DNA from: Candidatus Villigracilis vicinus | Lineage (GTDB): Bacteria; Chloroflexota; Anaerolineae; Anaerolineales; Villigracilaceae | Reading direction: 5' to 3' | DNA length: 64,000 nt | Assembly (NCBI GenBank): GCA_016721315.1 | Contig: JADKIL010000003.1 | Span: forward strand, 62,001 to 126,000 | Shown here: positions 8,483 to 16,645 of the stretch, piece after piece | How positions within the stretch are numbered: the first letter of the stretch is position 1 | Layout of the letters: each line of letters begins with the position of its first letter | Notes under the pieces: generated by a model | The model's database searches: none | What the model was told of the DNA's origin: nothing | Seen by the model: the letters and a program-made list of their open reading frames with translations, nothing else | Translations under genes and position numbers: made by a program

Positions 8483-9007
8483 ATGACCGTCCAGTTTACG
8501 AAACTAGCCGACCCGATTCCACCTGAAGTCTATTCCGCTTTCACAAAATGGGAAAACGACCCCGCTCTCGTCCATCTCACCCGCCTCAATCACAACCAGG
8601 CAGACATCGACAGAGAAAGCGAAGCAGATTTTTTCGAGCTTGATGCACGACTTTCCTACAATCGGATCTACTTGATCTATCTGGATGGTCAACTTGTAGG
8701 TGAAATGAGCTATCAGATTGACCCGCAGCACCTTTACAAGAAAGAACCCGGCACCGCATGGATCGGCATCACCATCGGTGAAGAAGTTGCGCGCGGCAGG
8801 GGAATTGGCAAGCTGGCAATGCAGCACATAGAAGGAGAAATCCGTGCAGCAGGTTTCAAGCGTATTGAATTAGGTGTCTTCGAGTTCAATACACTTGCAC
8901 AAAAGCTATACCTTAAGATGGGGTATACCGAGATCGGCAGGATCCCTGATTTCACCTTCTGGCAAGACAAACTGTGGATGGACATCCGTATGGAAAAGTA
9001 TATTTAA
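8483..9007 (+). CDS. GNAT family N-acetyltransferase
   Basis: 174 residues. The GNAT acetyl-CoA signature is visible as IGEEVARGRGIGKLAMQHIEGEIRAAG (the pyrophosphate loop RGRGIGK), followed by the typical VFEFNTLAQKLYLKMGYTEIGR segment that closes the fold. It resembles RimJ/RimL-like or antibiotic-type acetyltransferases; the substrate cannot be deduced. I chose the ATG at 8483 because an upstream in-frame start would overlap the preceding gene by more than 90 nt. The next gene starts 3 nt after the stop. Confidence 0.88.
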   Translation: MTVQFTKLADPIPPEVYSAFTKWENDPALVHLTRLNHNQADIDRESEADFFELDARLSYNRIYLIYLDGQLVGEMSYQIDPQHLYKKEPGTAWIGITIGEEVARGRGIGKLAMQHIEGEIRAAGFKRIELGVFEFNTLAQKLYLKMGYTEIGRIPDFTFWQDKLWMDIRMEKYI

Positions 9008-9009
9008 AT

Positions 9010-9288
9010 ATGACTCAACCTCCTCTTGGATTTTTGATCGTCTTTCTTTTATTTAGTTTTTTGTTTATTTCGAACAGCTATAAACTCTGGTTCAAAACAG
9101 AGGAATACTATAAAGACCTTTATGCAAGCCTGACGAATGAAAAAATTCCACTGCCCTTCAAAGGATTTTTCTTGAAACGGCTGGAGAATAAACAGAGCTG
9201 GCTGTTCTGGCAAAAGGCGTTTAGTTTGTTGGGTATCGTGGCAGTTGTAGGTATGGATGTGTTGGTTGTAAGTGCGTATTTAGGATAG
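9010..9288 (+). CDS. Small two-pass membrane protein, unknown function
   Basis: 92 residues with two hydrophobic segments (about 6-24 and 68-90) separated by a charged region of about 40 residues rich in Lys, Tyr and Phe. The ATG lies 3 nt after the stop of the acetyltransferase gene, so translation is probably coupled. No family recognised. The first palindromic repeat of the GIY-YIG region begins 3 nt after the stop. Confidence 0.65.
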   Translation: MTQPPLGFLIVFLLFSFLFISNSYKLWFKTEEYYKDLYASLTNEKIPLPFKGFFLKRLENKQSWLFWQKAFSLLGIVAVVGMDVLVVSAYLG

Positions 9289-9290
9289 CC

Positions 9291-9389
9291 CGTCATTGCG
9301 AGCCGCGCTCTTGTTCTTTGCGGCGAAGCAATCTTATGAGCTAATCATGAGATTGCTTCGGGCGGAAGAGCGCCGCCCTCGCAATGACG
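9291..9389. repeat. Long palindromic repeat, copy A
   Basis: Begins CGTCATTGCGAG and ends with its exact complement CTCGCAATGACG. A second, inner pair (CGAAGCAATC with GATTGCTTCG) makes a nested hairpin of about 99 bp. Related copies lie at 9708, 9891, 47924 and 57428. Confidence 0.85.
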
Positions 9390-9404
9390 AAAACGAGAGA
9401 ATAA

Positions 9405-9704
9405 ATGAAACGAGAACTTCGACCTTGTATTTACATCATGACCAATAAATACAACAAAGTTCTCTATACAGGAGTGACCAGCAATTTACTAAGACGGATC
9501 ACTGAGCATAAAGAAAAGACGATCGAAGGATTTACCAGCCGATACAACTTAACCAAGCTGGTTTATTACGAAGAATACAATACCATGGAGGAAGCCATCG
9601 CCCGCGAAAAGCAGATCAAAGGCGGTTCAAGGCAGAAGAAATTGGATTTGATCAAAAGCAAGAACCCAATGTGGAAAGATCTGTACGACGAGTTTTTTGT
9701 GTAG
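9405..9704 (+). CDS. GIY-YIG nuclease domain protein (small, UPF0213/URI-like)
   Basis: 99 residues, the size of a stand-alone GIY-YIG domain. The first motif is CIYIM at 9-12 and the second is YTGVTSNLLRR at 21-31, supplying the tyrosines and the conserved arginine. A glutamate-containing helix EEAIAREKQIKGG (about 62-74) supplies the metal-binding Glu. Such small proteins are structure-selective or repeat-associated nucleases of mostly unknown role. The gene lies between palindromic repeats A and B, and the last 23 bp of its coding end are duplicated beyond repeat B. Confidence 0.9.
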   Translation: MKRELRPCIYIMTNKYNKVLYTGVTSNLLRRITEHKEKTIEGFTSRYNLTKLVYYEEYNTMEEAIAREKQIKGGSRQKKLDLIKSKNPMWKDLYDEFFV

Positions 9705-9868
9705 CTACGTCATTGCGAGCCGCGCTTTTTGCGGCGAAGCAATCTCATGAACCAATTATAAGATTGCTCACCGCACTGCATCCGCACTGCGGTACAAGTG
9801 TCATCTGGAAGAGCACCCTCCTCGCAATGACGAAAGAAAAAGTTTCTGTACAACGAGTTTTTTGTGTA
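9681..9868. repeat. 23-bp direct repeats flanking repeat copy B
   Basis: The coding end of the GIY-YIG gene (9681-9703) reappears at 9846-9868 with 22 of 23 bases identical. The interval 9704-9845 contains palindromic copy B. The pattern is that of an insertion with a long target duplication, or of a local tandem duplication. Confidence 0.8.
9708..9832. repeat. Long palindromic repeat, copy B
   Basis: The same 12-bp outer arms as copy A (CGTCATTGCGAG ... CTCGCAATGACG). The interior is longer (125 bp) because of extra sequence including GCACTGCATCCGCACTGC. Confidence 0.85.
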
Positions 9869-9890
9869 ATCAATTTTTCCCGTCATTGCG

Positions 9891-9979
9891 ATCCGCGCAC
9901 TTGTTCTTTGCGGCGAAGCAATCTCATGAGCTGATCATAGGATTGCTTCGTCGGGGAGAGCACCCTCCTCGCAATGACG
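9891..9979. repeat. Long palindromic repeat, copy C
   Basis: 89 bp. The left arm, CGTCATTGCGAT, has one mismatch to the right arm CTCGCAATGACG; the inner arms CGAAGCAATC and GATTGCTTCG are kept. It ends 21 nt before the etfB start codon. Confidence 0.85.
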
Positions 9980-9999
9980 AGATACTAAAGGAGTCTCAC

Positions 10000-10770
10000 T
10001 TGAAAATCATCGCATGTATCAAGCAAGTCCCCGACTCGGAGGCGAAAGTCAAAGCCGAAGGCGGGCAGGTCTCATGGGGCGACGCGCCGCTGGTCATCAA
10101 CCCGTTCGATGAATATGCGGTTGAAGGCGCGCTTCAGCAAAAGGAAGCCGCAGGCGGAACCGTCACTGCCTTGTGCGTCGGACCCGAGTCCGCGAAGGAG
10201 GCGCTCAAGCACGCGCTCGCCATGGGCGCAGATGAAGCCATCCTCGTTTCGGATGCGGCGTTGAATGACCTCGACACCGTCGGTGCGGCGAAAGTCCTTG
10301 CAGCTGCCATTCAAAAGATCGGCGGCGCGGATATGGTCGTCTTCGGTCGGCAGACTCTCGACAATGGCGCCGGGCTCACTCCCCCGCAGACGGCACGCCT
10401 CCTCGGTTACCCAATGCTTGGGTTGGCTGGCAGCATAAAGGTCGAAGGAAGCGCAGTCACGGTTGAGCGCGTCCTCGAAGAAGGTCGTCAGATCATGAAA
10501 GCGAATCTGCCCGCAGTGTTGAGCGTCGTGCAAAGCATTGGCGAGCCGCGCTACCCGTCGTTCATGGGCATCCGCAAAGCGTCGAAGGCAACCATCCCGG
10601 TTTGGTCTTTGAGCGACCTCGGCGTCAGCGCCCCTGCCGCAGTTGTGACCCGCACCGAGTTGGTCACCCCGCCCAGCAACACACGCGCCGTGGAAATGAT
10701 CACCGGTGAAAGCCCCGCCGAGATCGCCGAAAAACTCGCCGACAAAATCATCGCGGAGAAAGTGCTATGA
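10000..10770 (+). CDS. etfB: Electron transfer flavoprotein beta subunit
   Basis: 256 residues. EtfB binds AMP and, with EtfA, forms the FAD-containing heterodimer that shuttles electrons from acyl-CoA dehydrogenases to the quinone pool. The family start KIIACIKQVPDSEAKV is present, as are DEYAVEGALQ, the loop ALAMGADEAILV and GRQTLDNGAG, and the C-terminal arm that wraps around EtfA. I place the start at TTG 10000 because AAAGGAG lies 7 nt upstream; a longer frame runs back through repeat C and is not believable. The etfA gene starts within its stop codon (ATGA). No acyl-CoA dehydrogenase is nearby. Confidence 0.94.
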   Translation: MKIIACIKQVPDSEAKVKAEGGQVSWGDAPLVINPFDEYAVEGALQQKEAAGGTVTALCVGPESAKEALKHALAMGADEAILVSDAALNDLDTVGAAKVLAAAIQKIGGADMVVFGRQTLDNGAGLTPPQTARLLGYPMLGLAGSIKVEGSAVTVERVLEEGRQIMKANLPAVLSVVQSIGEPRYPSFMGIRKASKATIPVWSLSDLGVSAPAAVVTRTELVTPPSNTRAVEMITGESPAEIAEKLADKIIAEKVL

Positions 10771-11780
10771 AAACGTTTGTTTATATCGACCACTTCAAAG
10801 GTGACGTTCAGCCTGCTTCGTGGGAAGCGCTCGGTCTTGCAAAAACTTTTGGCACCGCCGTCGCATTGGTCTTCGGCACTGGTGTAGATGAAGTTGCCAA
10901 AGCCGCCGTGGAATTTGGCGCGGATGAAGTCCTCGTTGCGGATGATGCCTCGCTTGCAGATTACCGCGCTGAGACGTATGCCTCCACACTTTCCGCGCTC
11001 GCCTCTTCCCAAAGCCCGAACCTGATCCTGCTCCCGAGCACTGCACGAACCCGTGAGCTTGCCGCCATGGCAGCCGTGGACTTGAACACCGGCGTGCTGA
11101 CCGACCTCATCGGTCTTGAAGCGAACGGCGATTCATTCGTCGCCACCCGCCCGATCTACGAAGGCAAGTTGATGGAAAAGACCGTCTGCTCTGGCAAGCC
11201 TGTCATGGCAACCATCCGCGGACGTGCCTTCCCCAAGCCGGAACGTGCGGCTGGCAAGAGCGGAACCATCACCAAGGTCGCCGCAGCCGGTGAAGCGAAA
11301 TCCAGCGTCGAAGGCTACTCTGCCTCTGAAAGCGCCGTCAACCTCGGCGACGCAGGCATCATCGTCTCTGGTGGACGCGGCGTTTCGAACAACCCTGCAC
11401 TTACTCCTCCAGCTGGTCTCGACGAGAAGCAAGCCGAGATCTGGCGCGCTCAGCAAGGCTTTGCCTTGGTGACTGAACTCGCGCAATTGCTTGGTGGCGC
11501 CGTGGGTGCCTCTCGTGCAGCCGTAGACGGTGGTTACATCCCCTATTCTCATCAAGTGGGTCAGACCGGTAAAGTCGTTGCGCCTGATCTGTACATCGCC
11601 AACGGTATCTCTGGCGCGATCCAACACCTAGTTGGTATGCGCAATGCAAAAGTCATCGTCGCCATCAACAAAGATGCCGATGCTCCGATCTTCAAACAAG
11701 CCCGCTACGGCGTGGTTGGTGATTTGTTCCAAATCCTCCCGGCGTTGACAGAGGCGATGAAGAAGAAACTTGGAAAGTAA
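10767..11780 (+). CDS. etfA: Electron transfer flavoprotein alpha subunit
   Basis: 337 residues, overlapping etfB by 4 nt, so translation is coupled. The N-terminal half (1-190) shares the EtfB fold. The C-terminal FAD-binding domain has the signature GASRAAVDGGYIPYSHQVGQ followed by TGKVVAPDLYIANGISGAIQH and VAINKDADAPIF, which contact FAD. It works in the cytoplasm together with EtfB and passes electrons to an ETF dehydrogenase that is not encoded here. A strong terminator follows 20 nt after the stop. Confidence 0.96.
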   Translation: MKTFVYIDHFKGDVQPASWEALGLAKTFGTAVALVFGTGVDEVAKAAVEFGADEVLVADDASLADYRAETYASTLSALASSQSPNLILLPSTARTRELAAMAAVDLNTGVLTDLIGLEANGDSFVATRPIYEGKLMEKTVCSGKPVMATIRGRAFPKPERAAGKSGTITKVAAAGEAKSSVEGYSASESAVNLGDAGIIVSGGRGVSNNPALTPPAGLDEKQAEIWRAQQGFALVTELAQLLGGAVGASRAAVDGGYIPYSHQVGQTGKVVAPDLYIANGISGAIQHLVGMRNAKVIVAINKDADAPIFKQARYGVVGDLFQILPALTEAMKKKLGK

Positions 11781-11800
11781 ATCGTAATACTTAATTTGTA

Positions 11801-11832
11801 AAAAGACCTCCGGCTTCGGAGGTCTTTTTTGT
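11801..11832 (+). terminator. Terminator of the etfBA operon
   Basis: AAAAGACCTCCG (11801-11812) and CGGAGGTCTTTT (11817-11828) with a GCTT loop, followed by further T. Confidence 0.95.
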
Positions 11833-11835
11833 CCC

Positions 11836-11864
11836 TTCACAATGGTATTTCCCCCTTTTATAAT
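11836..11864 (+). promoter_or_regulatory. Promoter for the sortase-fusion gene
   Basis: TTCACA at 11836-11841, a 17-bp spacer and a perfect TATAAT at 11859-11864. The expected start near 11871 gives an 83-nt leader. Confidence 0.7.
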
Positions 11865-11870
11865 CATCAA

Positions 11871-11953
11871 AATCCAAATTGCCTACTCAAAGTTCCAGGC
11901 TGCTGTTGTGGCTGGGAGGATTTTGGGTAAATCTCCTTAATTAGGAACTACCC
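11871..11953 (+). promoter_or_regulatory. Structured 5' leader that can hide the ribosome binding site
   Basis: AGTTCC (11891-11896) can pair with GGAACT (11944-11949), which contains the AGGA ribosome binding site 7 nt before the ATG. Inside lie CCAG/CTGG (11895/11912) and GGAG-ATTT with AAAT-CTCC (11915-11936). This is a riboswitch-like or thermosensor-like layout; I do not recognise a known class. Confidence refers to the pairing, not to a function. Confidence 0.4.
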
Positions 11954-14029
11954 ATGAAATCCCGTTCTTTCAATTTACTTGTTATTTTCGCCCTATTTCT
12001 CTCCCTGCTTGGCAGCGCGGTGACTGTTACCCCGGCATATGCGCTGAGCGATACGCCCCTACCAAACATGCCCACAGCAAACGACCCTATAATAACCATT
12101 GTTCCAGACGGTGCGGGCGGCGTATATATTGGCGGACTTTTCACGCAGTTGACTCCTGCGGGCGGGGGACCTGCCGTGACGCGTAACTACATTGCACGTA
12201 TCAATGCTGATGGTTCAATTAACCCTTGGAACCCAAATGCAAACAACTGGGTGCTCTCTCTCGCGGTAAGCGGGCTCACCGTCTATGCAAGTGGTGATTT
12301 CACGAACATTGGCGGGCAAGCGCGCAATCGCATCGCCGCGCTGGATGTAACGACAGGACTTGCCACCCCCTGGAACCCGAATGCGAGTTCTAGGGTGAGT
12401 GCTCTTGCAGTGAGCGGAACCACGGTCTATGCGGGCGGGCAGTTCACGACCATCGGCGGGCAGACACGCAACTATATAGCCGCGCTGGATGCGACGACGG
12501 GACTTGCCACGGCGTGGAACCCGAATGCGAACAACCATCTGTACGCTCTCGCGGTGAGTGGGACCACGGTCTATGCGAGCGGTGATTTCACAACCATCGG
12601 CGGGCAGACGCGCAACCGCATCGCCGCGCTGGATGCAACGACGGGACTTGCCACAGCGTGGGACCCGAATGCAAATGCCAGGGTAACAACTCTTACAGTA
12701 AGCGGGAGCACGGTGTATGCGGGAGGTCAGTTCACCAACATTGGCGGGCAGACGCGCAATCGTATCGCCGCACTGGATGCGACAATTAACACGAACAACG
12801 CCACGGCGTGGAACCCGAATGCGGGCAACGAAGTGACTGCTATCGCGGTGAGCGGGACCACGGTCTATGCAGTAGGGGGGTTTACCAACATCGGCGGGCA
12901 GGTGCGCAACTATATCGCCGCGCTGAATGCGACGACGGGGCTTGCCACGGCGTGGAACCCAAATGCACCTACCTGGGGGTTTGCTCTCGCGGTAAACGGG
13001 AGCACGATCTATGTAGGAGGGGATTTCACAACCATCGGCGGGGCGGCGCGCGAGTATTTTGCCGCATTCAACCTTGATAGCACCCCACCTACTGTGCTCA
13101 GCCACACCCTGCAAGCCAATAATGCCACAGGTCTTTCCAGTTTCACCGTCACCTTCAGTGAGGATGTCTATAACCCCGCGGGCAATACGGATACCGATGA
13201 TGTCACCAATCCGAACAACTATGTGTTGGTGGAACAGGGCACGGTCAGTGGCTTTCAGACCACTGCCTGCAACGCCATTGATGCCGTCAACGACACCCGC
13301 ATCACTCCCAGCGGCGTGACCTATATCCCCAACACCGCCATTGTCAACCTTGGCAGTGCACTGCCCAATGGCTCATATCGCCTCTTCGTCTGTGGCACTA
13401 CATCCATTGTAGACTCATTCAATGAACTCAACGGCGGTGTGGATTTCACTTTCGACTTCACAGTGGGTGCAGTAGCGGCTGCAGTAACCTCTGGAAACGC
13501 CCGCGCTTCCTCCCTGCCCAAAACTGGTTTTGCCCCGAACAAAGTCACCACCCTCCCAGCTCAACCCGCCACTTTGGAATATGCCAAGATGGGCGACCTT
13601 TGGCTGGAGATCCCCTCCTTAAATGTAAAGTCTAATATTGTGGGTGTACCCCAAAACGCCGACTTGACATGGGATGTGACCTGGCTCGGCAACGACACCG
13701 GCTGGCTCAACGGCACCGCCTTCCCCACCTGGAATGGCAACTCGGTGCTCACGGCTCACGTCACCAACGCCAGCGGGGTGGATGGTCCGTTCGCAGCGTT
13801 GAAACAGGTCAAATATGGCGACCAGATCATCGTCCACATGGGAGGCGCGCAGTACATCTATGAAGTGCGCGAGACGAAGCTCTCCCGTCCATATGCCACC
13901 AGCTACGCCTTCGAGTCCAAGCAGGATGCATCCTATATCACCCTTGTCACCTGCTCGGGGTACAACCCGCTCAATGAATCTTATCTCTTCAGAAGAGTTG
14001 TCAGAGCGGTGCTGATCCAAGTCAAATAA
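11954..14029 (+). CDS. Secreted seven-repeat propeller protein fused to a sortase, with LPKTG linker
   Basis: 691 residues. A Sec signal peptide (1-31, cleavage near AYA-L) is followed by seven repeats of about 48 residues (about 53-375) of the form VYAGGQFTTIGGQTRN...TAWNPNA. These suggest a closed seven-blade beta-propeller of the delta-60/PQQ-like type. A beta-sandwich-like region (about 376-510) follows. Then comes an LPKTG motif at 521-525 and a C-terminal sortase domain (about 541-691) with the catalytic histidine H602 (TAHV), cysteine C667 (TLVTC) and arginine R680/R681. Sortases are transpeptidases that cut LPxTG motifs, so substrate motif and enzyme sit in one chain. There is no C-terminal membrane anchor after the sortase domain. 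A structured leader precedes the gene and a strong terminator follows. Confidence 0.85.
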   Translation: MKSRSFNLLVIFALFLSLLGSAVTVTPAYALSDTPLPNMPTANDPIITIVPDGAGGVYIGGLFTQLTPAGGGPAVTRNYIARINADGSINPWNPNANNWVLSLAVSGLTVYASGDFTNIGGQARNRIAALDVTTGLATPWNPNASSRVSALAVSGTTVYAGGQFTTIGGQTRNYIAALDATTGLATAWNPNANNHLYALAVSGTTVYASGDFTTIGGQTRNRIAALDATTGLATAWDPNANARVTTLTVSGSTVYAGGQFTNIGGQTRNRIAALDATINTNNATAWNPNAGNEVTAIAVSGTTVYAVGGFTNIGGQVRNYIAALNATTGLATAWNPNAPTWGFALAVNGSTIYVGGDFTTIGGAAREYFAAFNLDSTPPTVLSHTLQANNATGLSSFTVTFSEDVYNPAGNTDTDDVTNPNNYVLVEQGTVSGFQTTACNAIDAVNDTRITPSGVTYIPNTAIVNLGSALPNGSYRLFVCGTTSIVDSFNELNGGVDFTFDFTVGAVAAAVTSGNARASSLPKTGFAPNKVTTLPAQPATLEYAKMGDLWLEIPSLNVKSNIVGVPQNADLTWDVTWLGNDTGWLNGTAFPTWNGNSVLTAHVTNASGVDGPFAALKQVKYGDQIIVHMGGAQYIYEVRETKLSRPYATSYAFESKQDASYITLVTCSGYNPLNESYLFRRVVRAVLIQVK

Positions 14030-14047
14030 TTTTGTAATTCACAATGC

Positions 14048-14086
14048 AAAAAGACCCCAAGGTCAAAATGACCTTGGGGTCTTTTT
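14048..14086 (+). terminator. Terminator of the sortase-fusion gene
   Basis: GACCCCAAGGTCA and TGACCTTGGGGTC form a perfect 13-bp stem, flanked by AAAAA and TTTTT. Confidence 0.95.
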
Positions 14087-14207
14087 AGCCAACTCCACAA
14101 ATTCGTTTTACAGCTACCAAAAGTACTGGAAGTACAAATGTACTGAGTTTATCTATTGCCTCGCTTCTTTGAATTCATTAGGATATTCATTACAAAAGGA
14201 GCGAAGT

Positions 14208-15287
14208 ATGAACGCTAAAATTCTTAGAAACCTGTCATTTGTTGCCCTGATCATTTTTACACTTGCATGTGGATTGCCCGGTTCTCAAGACGCCATAGAA
14301 ACCGAACCAACCCCTCAAGAGATCTCCACGGTCATCCCCCCAACCGAGGCATCCATTAATCACGAAGCGATTCCCATCAGTCTTCCCGGTTTGGAAAGTG
14401 GGCAGGCTGCGGATTTTGATTCTTCGACCATCCCCGGTTCAGACTATTTCATTGGGGGTGATCGCTTCACATATGGGAGGCTGGAACGTCCATTCAACAC
14501 ACAGAGCATGGACGTGTATTATCCAGAGATCGATATTGTCCACACCATGGTTTTGCAAGACGATACCTGGATCTATGGATTGATCGTCCTAAATGACGTC
14601 GCTTCAACCAAGTTGAGCGAAAAAAGGTATGGCATTGAGTTGGACACAGACTTGAATGGAAAAGGAGATTTTCTCATTCTTGCCACTTTACCAACTTCCA
14701 GTGATTGGACGGTCGACGGAGTGCAAATATTCAAAGATGAAAATGGGGATGTTGGCGGAGAGTCGCCCTACTTTACGGATGAGGTCATTGCGCCCGGAGA
14801 TGGTTTCGAGAAAAAGATATTTGACAGCGGCGAAGGCGATGATACCGATGCCGCCTGGGTACGCTTGTCTGCAGACAACGAGAATACCATTGAGTTTTCG
14901 ATCAAGAAAACCGCCGTTGGTGAACCGGGCGCTTTTCTCATCAACATGTGGGCAGGCACGAATCTGCTTGACCCCGCCTTATTCGATATAAACGACCACT
15001 TCACACATGAAGAAGCCGGTGCGGCTGATAAAGGGCTTGAATATTTCTACCCGATCAAGGCAGTATCCGAGATCGACAATTCCTGCCGTATGGCGGTTGG
15101 GTTTCAACCCACAGGGCAGGAACCCGGGCTTTGCCCCACAGCATCACAGCAGGCAGGGTCTGAGCCGGGCGCACCAGGCGGAAGCGGAAAACCAGGCATC
15201 ATCATTCGAATATTCTGTATCCCCTCCTCTTGCCCCGCCGACTCGTTCTGGGACGATGGCAGCTGCAGCTGCAAGCCGATCAAATAA
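14208..15287 (+). CDS. Secreted lipoprotein with Cys-rich tail, paralogue 1
   Basis: 359 residues. A signal peptide ends in the lipobox FTLAC, so Cys20 or so would carry the lipid anchor. A Glu/Thr/Pro-rich linker is followed by a domain of about 270 residues with conserved acidic loops (MDVYYPEIDIVHT, IELDTDLNGKGD, WTVDGVQIFKDENGDVGGE) that look suited to calcium binding. The C-terminus has six cysteines (DNSCRMAVGFQPTGQEPGLC ... CIPSSCP ... CSCK) that may form disulfides. I chose the ATG at 14208 because AAAGGAG stands just upstream. It is a clear paralogue of the gene at 16646. Function is unknown; an extracellular binding or adhesion role is only a guess. Confidence 0.85.
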   Translation: MNAKILRNLSFVALIIFTLACGLPGSQDAIETEPTPQEISTVIPPTEASINHEAIPISLPGLESGQAADFDSSTIPGSDYFIGGDRFTYGRLERPFNTQSMDVYYPEIDIVHTMVLQDDTWIYGLIVLNDVASTKLSEKRYGIELDTDLNGKGDFLILATLPTSSDWTVDGVQIFKDENGDVGGESPYFTDEVIAPGDGFEKKIFDSGEGDDTDAAWVRLSADNENTIEFSIKKTAVGEPGAFLINMWAGTNLLDPALFDINDHFTHEEAGAADKGLEYFYPIKAVSEIDNSCRMAVGFQPTGQEPGLCPTASQQAGSEPGAPGGSGKPGIIIRIFCIPSSCPADSFWDDGSCSCKPIK

Positions 15288-15332
15288 TATCTCCATATAA
15301 GGGATACAGTGTTTTTTTGCACCAGAGAGTAT

Positions 15333-15373
15333 AAAAACTTCCCCAGTCATTATTAGACTAGGGAAGTTTTTAT
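15333..15373 (+). terminator. Terminator after lipoprotein paralogue 1
   Basis: AAAACTTCCC-AGTC pairs with GACT-GGGAAGTTTT around a 7-nt loop, followed by T-rich sequence. It lies about 60 nt after the stop. Confidence 0.85.
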
Positions 15374-15408
15374 TGTAAAATCAAACCATCCTAATGTGAG
15401 GCGATCCA

Positions 15409-15915
15409 ATGTTCACTTGCAAATACTGCAGCACTGAATTTTTAGAGCATAAACCCAATTGTCCTAATTGCGGAGCACCCATCAAAGTATCAGAAAATAA
15501 TCCTAAAACAGGTGAACCAAGGTCCATTCGCGAGGTGTGTACCAAGTATGAGGGAACAAAGAATCTGCACATGGACGAGACAATAGACGCGAGACGCATG
15601 ACCAATATGCGTAACAGCTTTAATATCCCCACAAATGAAACCGTCATCATGCTCTATGATGACACCATCTTCGGCAGCAATAAAGTGGGGTTTGCCATAT
15701 GCTCCGGCGGACTATATTGGAAGAATGACTGGTCTGTGGATACCAAACGCACTTTCCTGAATTGGGAGGCTTTTACCCAACGAGAGATCGGTCTGGATGG
15801 TTATCACATTGTACTTGGGCGCGGTGACACCATTGGTATGGCGGGCGTAGGCGATGAACAAGCCCGACAACAGATATTAACCATGTTGAGAGAGATCAAA
15901 GCGATCCTTCAATAA
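15409..15915 (+). CDS. Zinc-ribbon protein with a PH-like domain, unknown function
   Basis: 168 residues. The N-terminus is a compact zinc ribbon (CKYCSTEF...CPNCGAPI, residues 3-25). The remainder (about 65-165) has alternating beta-strands and a final helix (ARQQILTMLREIKAIL), which resembles bacterial PH-like domains found after zinc ribbons. No membrane segment. It follows the terminator of the preceding lipoprotein and is convergent with the AhpD-like gene. The domain assignment of the C-terminal part is inference. Confidence 0.65.
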   Translation: MFTCKYCSTEFLEHKPNCPNCGAPIKVSENNPKTGEPRSIREVCTKYEGTKNLHMDETIDARRMTNMRNSFNIPTNETVIMLYDDTIFGSNKVGFAICSGGLYWKNDWSVDTKRTFLNWEAFTQREIGLDGYHIVLGRGDTIGMAGVGDEQARQQILTMLREIKAILQ

Positions 15916-15920
15916 AAGTT

Positions 15921-16475
15921 TCATTCCCCAAAACCGGCAGGCGGAATGCCAAGTCCTTGAATGAGCCTTGCCCAAAAATTAACCTGAGCCGCCGTACTGA
16001 CGAGGATCACAAATTCGCGTTCGGTAAAGGCGGCTTTTACTTTTTCGACAACATCAGAGTGGAATTTTAGCGGTGTAGCAGAGATCAGACGGGCATAGGC
16101 AATTGCCAGTTTTTCTCGCTCGGTAAACGTATCCACATTTTCAATATCACCACGTAAAGCTTCGGCTTCGACATCAGTGATGCCATAACTACGATATTCG
16201 TGTGAGTTCATGTCCACGCAGAAGGGGCAGGCAACCGCATGTGAAGCCGTCATACGGATAAGCTTCAACATACGCTTATCCATACGTCCATCTTTATGCG
16301 CAACCAGCGCTTCCAATACACCTGCACCGATCGCAGCCTTGGGGTACCAGGAGAGAATTCGAGGCGGCAGCATGGGCTTCTTTACGACCTGCTCAGAAAC
16401 CCAAATGCCTATACGTAAAAGGAAGGGAATTTTTTTAGGAGGATTGATAAATGACATGTACAAATTATAAGACAA
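15921..16475 (-). CDS. Carboxymuconolactone decarboxylase / AhpD-like protein
   Basis: 184 residues. The CMD/AhpD signature is present: a CxxC motif followed by His, ACPFCVDMNSHEYR (about residues 82-95), in a helical fold. Members act as thiol peroxidase partners or as decarboxylases; the CxxC favours a redox role. A start at 16457 (MSFINPP) is also possible. It sits between two paralogous lipoproteins, convergent with the zinc-ribbon gene. Confidence 0.85.
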   Translation of the reverse strand: MSYNLYMSFINPPKKIPFLLRIGIWVSEQVVKKPMLPPRILSWYPKAAIGAGVLEALVAHKDGRMDKRMLKLIRMTASHAVACPFCVDMNSHEYRSYGITDVEAEALRGDIENVDTFTEREKLAIAYARLISATPLKFHSDVVEKVKAAFTEREFVILVSTAAQVNFWARLIQGLGIPPAGFGE

Positions 16476-16645
16476 CCGATCAGAATAGTGATGGAAAAAG
16501 AAAATTAGATTAGTACTACAGTTCGATTGAACCGGAAATTGTTTGAATACTTAAGTACTACTTCACCATAAAAAAGGACTACCGTACCATTCATTCCTGA
16601 AAGGAGAATTGTAAAATCCAAATATATTTTATTCAGGAGAAAAAA

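Noticed and set aside
9862..10770. Long form of EtfB starting at 9862
   Set aside because: The extension runs through palindromic repeat C; a good ribosome site points to TTG at 10000.
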